Shown: positions 35,525 to 46,455 of the stretch, piece after piece
Position numbering within the stretch: the first letter of the stretch is position 1
How the letters are laid out: every line of letters starts with the position of its first letter
DNA from: Combretum micranthum
Lineage: Eukaryota > Streptophyta > Magnoliopsida > Myrtales > Combretaceae
Direction: 5' to 3'
DNA length: 64,000 nucleotides
NCBI GenBank assembly: GCA_024138025.1
Contig: JAMXBD010000058.1
Location: forward strand, 682,001 to 746,000
Notes under the pieces: generated by a model
Seen by the model: the letters and a program-made list of their open reading frames with translations, nothing else
Told to the model about the DNA's origin: nothing
Database searches by the model: none
Translations under genes and position numbers: made by a program

Positions 35525-37039
35525 TGTTGAGACTAATTGGCATGGAATCGAGTTCAAAAGTGGGCAAGGAAGTATAAAAGTTAGAAGCACCGGCAATTAA
35601 ACGCTGCCAGCTTTGATCAGTTTATAACGAACACCGGCATTTTTCAAAAGAACGCCGCCGGCATTTGAGCCGGCCTTCAACATTCAAGAATACAAATTCT
35701 TAACGCTGGATGTCTACACCGCCAGCATTGAACAATAAACCGCCGGCGTTTGTGAATTCCACAGAAGCCTATTCCTTAACACTGATCTGAACGCTGGCAG
35801 TGTTTGTGGATACTGCAACCTAGGCAACTTCAATGAACGCCGGCAAATTATGATTCAATGCCGCCGGCGTTGATTCATTTTCTCAACCATCAGATTGCAT
35901 TTGTCTAACACCGGATGTCTACACCGCCGGCGTTGGAAAAGAAACTGCTGGCAGTTAAACACTCCACGGGTCTGTTCTGCTTTTAAAAAGAAAGAAAGAG
36001 GAGAGAGAAAGGAGAGGACGACAGTTCCAAATAGTTCTTTCTTAGAGTAGAGAGAAAAACAAAGAGTAGTTGCATAGATACAATTCCTTAGAGTAGATCT
36101 TGCATATATTTGTTCGTGGAGAATTGTGGTAGACTTGAACAATGCATTTGGGACACTTTATACAGTTTGAATTCTTAATTCTTTAATTCGTTTTTAGTGA
36201 AGTGGTGTTATTTTGTTTTAGATCACAAATATGCACTCAGTCATGATAATCACAATGTTATTGTTAGTTATTATTATGTTGTGCTAAATATTTTACGGTG
36301 AGAACTTAATAAAATCCAGATTTGCTTAAATGATTATTGAATTAATGATGTTTGGTTGTTATATTCATGTAAAAATTCATGTTTAATTCCTGTAAAGAAC
36401 CGTGAATTCGGAAGGATCGTGGTAAAGGAGAAATTAGTTGAATCGGGAGAAACAACTGATTTCGTTGGAATTAAAGATTTAGATTTACTATCAAAATGCG
36501 AAAGCTGAGATATTATATTTTTTTTATCTGGAAACTTTTACTGTAATTAATGCAATGTTTTAAGTTGAATTTGAACTAAGGAATTAGGGAAAATTTAATT
36601 TAAGTCATTAGGCAGTTATAGAATCGGGAGATTCATGACTGTTAAAGTAGATTTCTTAGATAATCTAAGTAGTGGAAGCCACTGATTGTTTTAAGATTTA
36701 CAAAGTTCACTTGAATTTTCATGAATCTAATTATTATAATAACATTAGTTCAATTTGATTGGCAAATATGGGATTTTGTCTTAGTTCTCACTATTAGATC
36801 ATACATTTCTATTAGAAAAACTTAGTTGAATCTATTAAGTAAATTAGAAAGTAGGAATTAGTGTCACTTCAACTATTCTGAATTACATTGTCTAGATATT
36901 AATTGGAATCAATAATAATTGGTAATTAAGCTTTCCTCGTGGGAACGATACTCACTCAACACTTTACTACTTGATTCGATCTAGTACACTTGCTAGGATA
37001 TTCGCTTGTGAATTTTAAATAACAATTTTTAGCGGATCG
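35525..37039 (+). repeat. 3' LTR of the Athila element
   Basis: Starts TGTTGAGACTAATTGG and ends AGCGGATCG (the 5' copy ends ATCA), followed by the CATAC duplication. It repeats the GC-rich motifs of the 5' LTR at about 35595-35960. Confidence 0.92.
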
Positions 37040-38428
37040 CATACCCTTCATTTTTCATGTGAAATATGAGTTTAAAGTTGGTTTTGGTGGTTTTTAAGGT
37101 AGGGTACTAAATCCATCCGAATTTCCAATAAATCATTTCTAACAAAACCTTTTCTTTTTCAATCTTCTTGCCTTCTACACTTGGAGATCTACTATCTAAC
37201 ATATCTATACATAGACAAGGCTACATTTTTGTGATCATCCATGCATGAGAATCAAAATAATCATATGAACATGAATGGAGATGAAGATGTGAATGTCTAA
37301 ACACTAGATCTACTAAATATCATGCATGATTCATGAGTCTCATGGCATGAACATGAATATCTATGCATGATCCCTACTTTACATGCATGAACATAACACT
37401 ATCTTCAACAAAAACTCATTTAAACTTTAGATCCACTTCCTGTGATGGTTTTAGATTATTGTATTAGTGTTTTCTCATCCCTAACATATAATCATTGGGA
37501 TTAAATGTGAGAAACACACAAGAATAGCTTTGCCATTGCAAGATCTAGAAAGAACAAAGCTTAAAATCATCACATTAATGGAGATTTAGAGTAGAAAAGA
37601 AGATGAAATGAAGTTGTGAAGGTGAGTGTGTGTGTGCTTGTCACGGCATCATGGAGGAGAGGAGGAGAGGTTTTCAACCTTTTACAAATTTTTAAAGAGT
37701 GAAAAATGAGAAGAGAGAGAGAATATGAGCTTATATAATAAGTGGATTAGGGTTTTAGTTGTATAAAATGAAAATAATTCAATTTGAGGAGGGGGGGGGG
37801 GGGGGGGGCGCGCGGTCGGCCACTAGGGCTTGTGTGTGTTGAAAATTGATAAATTTGAATTGTGTAATAAAATGTAATAAAGGTGATAATTTAATAGGAG
37901 ACAAAAATTTCTTGGAAAAGAAAATATAATTGAGTAGTTGTAAGGATGTAAGAATAGGGTATGGGTAGTGTGTAGTGTAGGTTGTACTTGTGAATAGTAG
38001 ACATGACATTTACTTTACCGGTTGTAACGAAAACACGGGAAAAGGCTATAACTGAAATTTTTATAGCCCGAAAAATTATAAAATTGATATTTTTGGAATC
38101 CTTATAAAATTATGGTTCTAATGAATATTCCAGAACATTTTTCTGAGTTCGTGGTCCCGGGGCACTCTTTTCCATAACTGAGCTCGGGAAGGCCTAGAAT
38201 TGAAAAATTCCCGAATTTGAAACTTTCAAAGGTTTAAAATATGCTTTAGAACAATTTTTCATGTTCATTTACTTTATAAAACTTCTTTTATTATGAAATC
38301 GAAGGAAAGCCGGATCTAGGGTTTCTAGGCTTCTCTCACTAAGCTGGAATCGGACCGATATAGGGTTTCGTTCTCCGGTTTCCGAAGTTTGTCCAATTAC
38401 TATCCTATCACTAGGAGAACTAGGGTAT
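37040..38428 (-). repeat. Minus-strand solo LTR, proximal part
   Basis: Continuation of the LTR interrupted at 10039. Read in reverse it matches the first 1.35 kb of the Tekay-like LTR, including the C-rich tract (here a G run at 37789-37808) and the block at 38190-38385. The terminal ~40 bases are diverged; the TG end is placed near 38428 by weak similarity. No clear target duplication pairs with GTCTT at 7941-7945. Confidence 0.75.
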
Positions 38429-38429
38429 A

Positions 38430-38480
38430 CCTTATAATAATAATAATAATCATAATAATAATAATAATAATTAATAATAA
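38430..38480. repeat. ATA microsatellite
   Basis: Interrupted AAT/ATA trinucleotide repeats of about 45 bases, at the border between two LTR fragments. Confidence 0.85.
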
Positions 38481-39300
38481 CAACAATTTAGGTAACTAAT
38501 AATATTAAATCGTACTGGAAGACTCACTAATTACCGGTAGTAACGAAATACAAATAGATTTGTAAAATCAAATAATTCTAGCTATTGAAAATTTGTAAAA
38601 ACTAATAACTTAGAGATCATATTAGAAATATGAGTCTAACGGCATTAATGACATTTTTAACATTTCGAATCTAGGGCGCGCTTTTCGAAACTGGCACTAA
38701 TCAGATTGGAATAGGTCGGAAATTCGTTGATCTCATCTTTCGAGTATCTATACTTATACGAACGATTACACCTTTTCTCTTGTTCCAACTCCTTGATTTA
38801 GGAATACGAGATTACCGAGTCTAGGCATGGAGTTTCTTGGGAGTTTTGGGGATCTCAGGTTCCCTGGTTGACCTTCGGTTTACCCCATTGCCAAAATAAA
38901 CTAATATTTTATACTTATATGACTTGTCTGGTTGGTGAGACTTAATTTAAGGTCGATTTTCATAGTATTTAATATCTCACAACGTTCTCGGAATTCCTTT
39001 GGATTGAGTTGTATTCCGAAGATTAATCACTATTCACTTCTTGATAGTTTGTTTTTAGGGCTCTATTATATCCGAATTTATAAGTTGGGGTTAAATATAA
39101 AATTTGTCGTACATAGAGGTTTTACAATGGGAGTATATTGGTGGCTATTTTATTTCTGAGGTTCCTTATTTTTCTTCACAACTCAGAAATTTCCAGATTC
39201 GTTCGGAATTCGGGACTTATCGAAGTTCGGTTTTAATTTGGAGTGACTTTCAGGGTTTTATTTCCAAGGTTCATCTTTAGAATTATTTACTGAAATTTTC
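38481..39300 (-). repeat. Older minus-strand LTR fragment
   Basis: Read in reverse it shows the same order of landmarks as the 5' third of the long LTRs: GTATTTCGTTACTACCGG near 38535, a CGAAAAGCGCGCC block near 38675, and AATCTCGTATTCC near 38803. Identity is low, so this is an old copy or a sister family. The far end near 39300 is not sharply defined. Confidence 0.45.
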
Positions 39301-40245
39301 CAAGGCTTACAGTCTTAATATAAAGATTGACCCTCTTGATGTGATCAATGAAAATGGTGAATTTCTAAAATCACCAAAAGACAATTTTGAGAAGCCAAAT
39401 TTTGGAGATAACAATTCATATGATGAAAACTGAGTTTGCTAACAGAGCTACATCGTCCAATTGGACAAAGAACTAAGTTTGGACTATTGATGCCTCTTCA
39501 AAAGAGCAAGAGAAGATTGTTGAATTGTTGAATCTAATGGGTAGAGTTCTGGTTCATGGCTTAGAAGAACCACAAATGATGATGAATTGGAGCCAAAGAT
39601 GGCACAATCTAGTAGATGATTAGCTTGGGACATAGGAAAAGACTGACAAACAAGATAACAAATCCATGACATCATGCTACTTCCTGATAAAGCTGATAAA
39701 ATGTCTTTTTGAAGGAAAACTGCTGTAAATAATTGGGGTAACAACAGTTACAATGCTAAGGTTGGTAAAAGCTGATGTAGTTTAGCAGATGTGAGGGATT
39801 CTAAGCAGTAGATGATAAAAAAAATCCCCAAGTGGAAACCCAGGAAAAGTCGCTTTCCCATGTCATCTAAACATGTCCAAGGACAACTCCAGTACCCTTT
39901 AGATGTTCACATTAACAAGACAGAGGTTGGATATGTTTACTTCTTCTGGAATAAGACATTTTTTCTAAAGTTGAGCAAATCGTCAAGAAGAATTATAAAA
40001 GTTCATTTTCTACTGAGAACCACTTTGAGATAGTGGATCATGAACTTAGATAGAGCAATTTCACTAAAAGTTGTTTCCACTGATGATTGCAAAGGGGACT
40101 TTTCTCATATCAAGTATCTCCAAAATTATATTAAAGAAAGATGTCCAAATCAGGATAGAGCTTTCAATGTCACAAAAAGGAAAATCAGAAGCATCGCCTT
40201 ATGTTATTTATTAAAAGATCAAGATTAAAGCAAGCAATCATTAGA
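39301..40245 (+). other. Decayed, formerly coding-like sequence
   Basis: Composition and short open pieces (IDPLDVINENGEFLKSPKDN at about 39325-39384; VELLNLMGRVLVHGLEEPQM near 39515-39575) look like an old coding region riddled with stops. I cannot name it. It lies upstream of a Tat-type 3' end and could be part of that element, or an unrelated insertion. Confidence 0.3.
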
Positions 40246-40440
40246 TCAGAAAGACCGCAAGCCTATTGCCATCGCAATGTCAGAAAGGCCGCAAGCCCAT
40301 TGCTATCACAATGTTAGAAAGGCCACAAGCACATCGCCATCATAATGTCAGAAACGCCGCAAGCCCATTGTGTCACATTATCAAAAGGTTACAAGCCCAC
40401 TACTGTCACGTTATCAAAAGGCTGTAAGCTCATTGTTATC
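40246..40440 (+). repeat. Tandem array of a ~34-bp unit
   Basis: Six diverged units built around CAGAAAGGCCGCAAGCCCAT, spaced 34 bases apart at the start of the array. Located in the probable 3' untranslated region of a Tat-type element, where such arrays are common. Confidence 0.8.
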
Positions 40441-40481
40441 CTTGTTTGACTAATAGGTACTATCCTTAATAGTTGTTCATT

Positions 40482-40975
40482 AGCTCAGAGGAGCGCTTTC
40501 CAATCTCTCTCCAGTTGATCGTTAGCTCATAGGAGCGCTTTCCAATCTCTCTCCAATTGATTGCTAGCCCAGAGGAGCGTTTTCCAATCTCTCTCTGGTT
40601 GATTGTTAGCTTATAGAAGCGCTTTCCAATCTCTTTCCATTTAATCGTTAGCTCAGAAGAGCGCTTTCTAATCTCTCCCCAATTGATCATTAGCTCATAG
40701 GAGCGCTTTCTAATCTCTCTCCAATTGATCGTTAGCTCAGAGGAGTGCTTTCCAATCTCTCTCCAATTGATCATTAGCTCAAAGGAGCGCTTTCCAATCT
40801 TTCCTTAAAAAATCATTATCAATTGATCGTTAGCTCAAAGGAGTGATTTTTAGTCTTTCCTTCAAAAATCATTATCATCAGATCGCAAGCTCATAGGAGC
40901 GCTTTCTAATCTTGCCTTTAAAAAATCATTATCATCAGATCACAAACTTATAAGAGTGCTTTCCAATCAAAGGTC
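40482..40975 (+). repeat. Tandem array of 42-bp units passing into 56-bp units
   Basis: AGCTCAGAGGAGCGCTTTCC recurs at 40482, 40524, 40566, 40608, 40650, 40692, 40734 and 40776, exactly 42 bases apart with no indel. The next repeats start at 40832 and 40888, 56 bases apart, with a 14-base extension (AAAAATCATTATCA-like). A minus-strand ORF here is a by-product, since 42 is a multiple of three. Part of the 3' region of a Tat-type element. Confidence 0.93.
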
Positions 40976-41132
40976 GTTTGCTCGAAGGAATACCATCCTG
41001 ATCAAATGAACCATTAGCTATTTCTCTAATAGATCGTTTCAAAAAGCCTCAATCACAAGTAATTTCCCTTTAGGACAAAAATGAGGTATCTTTTTTTATC
41101 TTTGTGGCAAAATTTTACTCAAACTTCACCAC

Positions 41133-41145
41133 AAAGAGGGGCAGC
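41133..41145 (+). other. Polypurine tract of a Tat-type element
   Basis: AAAGAGGGGCAGC directly precedes TGTAGACACCC, the LTR start seen in Tat/Ogre-type elements. 40976-41132 shows nothing else of note. Confidence 0.75.
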
Positions 41146-43380
41146 TGTAGACACCCATTTTTTGCCTCCCTTTAGCCAAGTTTTAAATCTAGAAAACCAA
41201 AAAAAAAAAAAAGAAATCTAGGAAAATCCAAAAAAAAAAAAGAAAAATAAGAAAAACCTTAAAAAAATAGAAAAAAGGAAATTAGAAAAAAATCCCTAAA
41301 AATTAGAAAATAGGAAAATCCCTAAAAACTAGAAAATAGGAAAAGATTCAAATTTTTAAGCTCGATTCAATTTTTATCTCTCAAAATAGCTCATGAAATA
41401 TGGAGATGATAGGTTCAAACGGGACCTCAATTAGAGTTAAAATGAGCTATTAGGGATCTGTAAAGTTTAAGGATTGGGTACTGTAGTTAGTGCAAAAATA
41501 TTCAAATTAAAATAGAAACAAATAAAAAAAAAAAATAGGATTTTTCATTTTTAGATAGTTTTAGGAAAAATTAGGATCATTTATTTTAATCTAGAGTTAG
41601 ATCGAGATCAGTTTTAATTTAGTTTTAATAGGTTAAAAAATATTTTTTGTGGAATATAAATCAAGCACCCTTTTCATATTCAGATTCGGTCGCTTTTAAA
41701 GATTAAATGGAGGATTAAAATCGTCGAATATTGATGTTAAAAAATATTCCTCGACCGTTACAATCATTTTAATGGTTGAATCCTTTGAGCTTCTAGTTTT
41801 TCCCTATATATAGGGACTCCTACTTCTCATTTCATCATCTAGAAATCAGAATCAAGCTTCAATCACTACATTTGAGAGAATTTATCAAAAGTTAGAATTT
41901 AGAAAAAAAATTGAATTTTGAATTCGATTAGTGTTCTGAAGCAATTTCGAGTGCTTTTGAAGAGAGAAATAGGTTCACATGGTCTAAAGCTTTCGATAAA
42001 AGTTGTTTTTAAGCTCTAAGGTTGCTCCGCCGTGATTTGCCATCGCGACCACCACTGCTCCACCGTAAAACACCACCCCTGCCACTATCCAAGTAAGTCG
42101 ACACATCCTGAGTGATTCCCAGTGCTTCATTGACCTCGCCAACATCCTCTAGCTGTTTTTTCCACCACCAGAACTGGCGGATTGAACCCTACCGGTCATT
42201 CTCAGTCAACCAGGTTGCGATCCGGGTTTTGACCCCGGATCCTACCTAATACCCTAACCTTAATCCAACCCGGGTCCATCTAGTCAAGCCAAGCCATTTT
42301 GCCTTGGGTCCATTTAAAAAAAAAAAGAAAGAAAAACAATGCTGGGTTTAGCCCAGTCGGAAAAGAAAAAAGAAAATAAATTTTATTTTTATCTTTCTTT
42401 ATTTATTTCTTTAATTGTTTGCAATTGTTTGTTTATTTAGTGCTTTTAATTGTTTTATCATGTTAGAAATTAAATTGATATGCTATATGGAATAATGATT
42501 AGTATAGTTGTTATTTTATACTTGTGGTATTAAGTCATTTACTATACATGTTATTAAAAAATTTAAAAATAAAAAAGATAAAAAAAAAATAAATATAGAA
42601 AAATATTAAAAAAAAATTTTAGGACAAATTTTTTTCTTCCTTTTTTATTCTTTTTGTCCCTTTTTTTAGGAGGTCTTTTAGAAGAGAAAAATGAAATAAA
42701 GTATTTTACCCTTTCAGATAAATTTAATATATTTAAAGTGAAATAATGTATAATGATTAAATAAAAGACTTAGAAAGAAAGAATAAAAATTTCCTTATAG
42801 AACATTAATAATAAAAGTTAGATTTTCTTTATTTAGCTTTTATAGTTAGAACTTTTAAAAATATTTTCATAAAAATCAATAAATTGTTAATAAACTTACG
42901 CTTGGCTAAATTTTTCATAAAATCCACCGACAAAGATAAAAATTTTATCAAAAGATAAAATAGCAGAACTACGTGGGTTTGATTCCTAATTAGTGGGCAC
43001 TTCAGACAACCCCAAATATAGAAAACTTATAGGGTCCTCTTTTTAAATTTACTTACTTTAAAAAATAAAAAAATAATAATAAATTGAAAATTTAGAATAA
43101 TTATGTAAATAGTTTTTCTTTAATTAATTTTATAAGTAGCGAGAAGATATAATTTAAATTAAAGTTTAAGGTGGCACTGAAAGGTTTAATAGGTTAGTCC
43201 CCGAACCCGGTATTCTCTGGTTTCTCAAAAAACAGTTTTATTCTGGTTTTAAACGCAGGCTAGTGGCTAGGTTAGAAACGATCAAACCCATCGGTTTTAA
43301 CCTTCTTTCCTAACTTTGGTTGGGTGGCGACTCCAATTTCGATTCTTTCGGTTCCGATCGAGGGTTTTTATTAGATGGGT
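41146..43380 (+). repeat. Tat-type LTR, probably 3' LTR
   Basis: Begins TGTAGACACCC after a polypurine tract, so it should be a 3' LTR on the plus strand. It contains A-rich stretches, a TATATATA at 41815-41822 followed by TAGGGACTCC, and near its end TGGCGACTCC at 43325-43334, a motif at or next to the LTR/primer-site junction in Tat elements. The right end is uncertain and set where plus-strand long-LTR sequence begins. It may belong to the element at 1-7116. Confidence 0.6.
41815..41822 (+). promoter_or_regulatory. TATA box in the Tat-type LTR
   Basis: TATATATA within CCCTATATATAGGG, a short perfect palindrome, followed by CT-rich sequence as expected downstream of a core promoter. Confidence 0.5.
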
Positions 43381-44010
43381 ACTAATATAATGGAAATCAA
43401 ACCAAATGATACCATTTCAAAAATTCAGGCTCGAAAACCTAAACAACGAAATGGAAATAATTGTTGATAATAGTTCGTAATAATATATGAAAGCTTAAAA
43501 ATATTAGATTCACAAATTTCTAATGTCTTTCGGATCCGAACAAGATCAGTTTTCAAAAATCGTGCCCTGGTACATTGGACGACAAAAATATTCCATTAAT
43601 ACCAATAGTCTAATAAAAATATAAGGAATCCAAAAATATCAGTTTTAGAATTTTTCAGTAGCTAAAAATTACAAATATCGTATTTATATGCGTATTTTTA
43701 TTACTACCGGTATTTTATTTATCTAGTTTACTATTCACAGTACTTTTCTATTATTCATTACTATTCCTCTATCTCTACTTTTTCTACTACCTATTCTTAC
43801 ACATGCATATCTATTTCTTACAATTTTCTTTTCCGATAAAAATTCTATACCACATATTACTAAATTTCTCTTACACTTTTCTTCTAAAATTAATTTTTAA
43901 TCAATTTTCTCTCTCTCCCCCTCTTTGCCATCCACCCCTCTCTGTCTTCACTCTAATTTATTTTTCTTTTTCAATTAATTTAATTACGTGTAATTCTCAC
44001 TTCAAAATTC

Positions 44011-44018
44011 TATAAATA
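44011..44018 (+). promoter_or_regulatory. TATA box of the plus-strand long LTR
   Basis: TATAAATA in the same context as boxes at 57875 and 62339 on the plus strand and near 52888 and 55959 on the minus strand, with a CT-rich leader after it. Confidence 0.65.
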
Positions 44019-45685
44019 CCTCATTCCTCCTTCATTCTTTCACATAACTCATCTTACTACAAAAACTCTCCCAAAATCTCTCCACAAATCCTCTTCAAAA
44101 TTTCTCTCTACCAAAACTCTCTTAAACCAATTCTTCACAAAAATCCTTCCTTATACACAAACTATCTACCATATATCACTACCCACATAATACCCCATTT
44201 ATCTACCATCTTCATACCACATAAACAATTTAGGTAAACTTCTTCCAACCATTTATTTACCCATGTTATGTAACTTAACATGACTATGATGTTGTTTTGA
44301 AACTCATATGAGTAGTAAAAGCAACAACATGTTCATGTTTTGTTCTTGTACATGAAATTCAACTTTTATTATGTTGTTATTATGTTCATATATATGTTGA
44401 TTTTATTATTGTTATTATGCTAATTTCTTATTCATATCTAACTAAATATATTTATATATTTATATATAATCTTTAGAGCATATAAACTCAATTGTTATTT
44501 ATTTAATTTCATGCTATTTTAAGACTAGTCTTTCTAGTCTTAGACTTGTCCATATCAAGTCAAAACAACTTTTTCTTTATTTTCTTTATTCCTTTTGTGA
44601 TTAGTCTATTTTTTGTCTCGGGATGCCTTGATGAAACTAAGGCTACCAATACTTGATCGGGATACCTTGATGAAGCTAAGGTTCCTAATACTAGATATTT
44701 TTATTATCTTGCTTATTATTATTTGCTTCCAGTATCTTTCTCATAATTTTATTATTTTACATGCCCATATACATGGATAACCATAATGATATTGTCTCAA
44801 CTAAATTTAAAAGTAGAATTTTTCTTTAATAAAGGAACTTCAAACCAAATTTTCTATTATGTGGCTTGTTATTAAATAATGAAGTTATTATCAATAACAT
44901 AGAAATCGAGTAATATAAGTTTTCTCAAAGTTATCTCAAATAACAAAGATAGCTTTACCAAGGAAAAATAAGAAATAAACACTTTCATTGTATATTATAG
45001 TAACCTAAGTTTTACTAAAATAATTTGTTAGTATTCAAAGTTTTCACAAAAAGATTGAGATTAAACTCTTTTCAACTCCATAACAAAACCAAGAAACAAA
45101 CTAGTTTTCAAAGTTAAGATAAAATCAACTCATAAAGTTATAAACCTACTTAAAAAAATAATGATTTTCAAGATTCTAAAGAAGGAACTTATTTTCAAAG
45201 AATACAAGTATGATAAGATAAAAAACAAAGGATTTTATCAATAAAAAGGATTCTTTTCAAATAAAATTTATAGGGGAAATGAAATACCAAGTTTTAGAAA
45301 ACAAGAACTTATATTTTAACAAGAAATATAAGAAGAAAAGACCAATTTGCTACAACCATTCTAAATGTAAATTTATAAATAGGTTATCAACAACTTAATA
45401 GACTTTAGATCACTTTGATCTTTTATCACTATAAGTAAAAATTATAAAAGACCAAAGTAAAAGAAAAATTTACTTGTTTTGGGAAAAGGAATGAGGAAAA
45501 TAAAATAAGAATATACTCATTTATAATAACCTAGGATAATACAAAGTTTCTTCAAAATACTTGAAAAGAAATTTGACAAGTTAAGTTTTAACACTTCAAA
45601 ATAAATTGTTTTAATAAAATCAATTTTTGAGACACTACCATTAGAATTTTTGCATATAAAGTGAGCTTATCTATATACTCAAAGG

Positions 45686-45712
45686 ATATATATATATATA
45701 TATATATATATT
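45686..45712. repeat. TA dinucleotide microsatellite within LTR
   Basis: About 26 bases of alternating T and A. Shorter tracts lie at the equivalent place in related LTRs (50521-50540 reversed; near 59600). Confidence 0.9.
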
Positions 45713-46250
45713 ACTAAAGGATTTTTGAATGAAGTTGAGTTAGAAAATTGTTTCGCAAAATCTAGAATATTCGTTTTGAATCTGTACCATACGGTTTCAA
45801 AACTCAAATGACCTTATATGACAAAAATAACCTTAGAAATGGATATATCTTTTCAAATAGGTAGAAAATGACATATTATATGCGACATTTCGAGTTAAAA
45901 TGAGCAAGTTATGGCCATTTTAAATTGAAACTTCATTCTATACAATTTTGACGAACATAGTGAAATAGAATTAGAAAGTTTAAGTAGAATTTCTATGAAA
46001 TACTCATCCCAGGTATTTCTTTTGTCTAGGTGATGAAGGATATGAGATTACCTTTCTTGAGGACTTCTACGACTAAGAAGATTGCGAAATGGACGAGTGA
46101 GTTATTGCTCTTAATTTCGTTACCTTGCTTGTGCTTATAAAATAGTGACATTAGTATACTAAGAAAGAGATAAAAATAGATATGTATGGGGAATTCGGGA
46201 ATATGTATATATATGATTCTATGCTTATGTGTGAAAATGAGAATTAAGAA

Positions 46251-46450
46251 TGTCACGCCCCAAAGGGTACCTTAAGCGTAACAGTCCGCCGCATCAACAT
46301 TTAAACTCAAGTATGACAAACCTTAGTCATCAATGAGTTTAGATACCGGGTGCAAGGCTAACTCTCACAAAGTAGGGAACCTTACTTTGAATCGAAATAG
46401 TTCAGAAGATATTCATAAGCAATAAGAACATAATCATTTATAAATTATCA
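46251..46450 (-). mobile_element. 200-bp LTR-end derivative with its own target duplication
   Basis: Starts TGTCACGCCCC and ends AAATTATCA, flanked by AAGAA at 46246-46250 and 46451-46455. Read in reverse it corresponds only to the last ~200 bases of the long LTR family (compare 7946-8140). It looks like a miniature, internally deleted LTR that moved or was deleted after insertion. The AAGAA repeat is low in complexity and could be chance. Confidence 0.5.
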
Positions 46451-46455
46451 AAGAA

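Larger units (their letters stand above)
10040..37039 (+). mobile_element. Athila-lineage Ty3/gypsy element, split by a nested insertion
   Basis: Bounded by LTRs 10040-11538 and 35525-37039 and by 5-bp target duplications CATAC at 10035-10039 and 37040-37044. The host sequence, a minus-strand LTR, is continuous across it. Order: LTR, Asp-tRNA-type primer site, gag, protease, RT, RNase H, integrase, a later Athila-type ORF, LTR. Without the 14.4-kb chromovirus inserted in RT it would be about 12.6 kb, normal for Athila. Breaks are frameshifts and stops in every domain. Confidence 0.93.
43381..46250 (+). repeat. Plus-strand long LTR lacking its first ~300 bases
   Basis: Follows the solo LTR at 56974-61093 from about its position 320: AGTTCGTAATAATAT near 43470, GTATTTTTATTACTACCGG near 43690, TATAAATA at 44011, the paired ...GATGAAGCTAAGG... 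segments near 44630-44690, a (TA)n tract at 45686-45711, and the GAGTTAAAATGAGCAAGTTATGGCC block near 45890. The missing start suggests that the Tat-type element on its left inserted into it. No coding sequence. Confidence 0.65.

Noticed and set aside
40466..40774. Minus-strand 102-codon ORF with perfect 14-residue repeats
   Set aside because: It is the by-product of a 42-bp tandem DNA repeat, whose length is a multiple of three. There is no other sign of coding.
40246..40975. Possible CRISPR-like array because of regular repeats
   Set aside because: Units are head-to-tail without unique spacers, the setting is a plant retrotransposon, and the repeats themselves drift.
43325..43334. TGGCGACTCC as a functional primer site starting another Tat element
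   Set aside because: The LTR before it follows a polypurine tract, so it should be a 3' LTR, and no Tat gag or coding follows. The motif is more likely part of the LTR end in this family.
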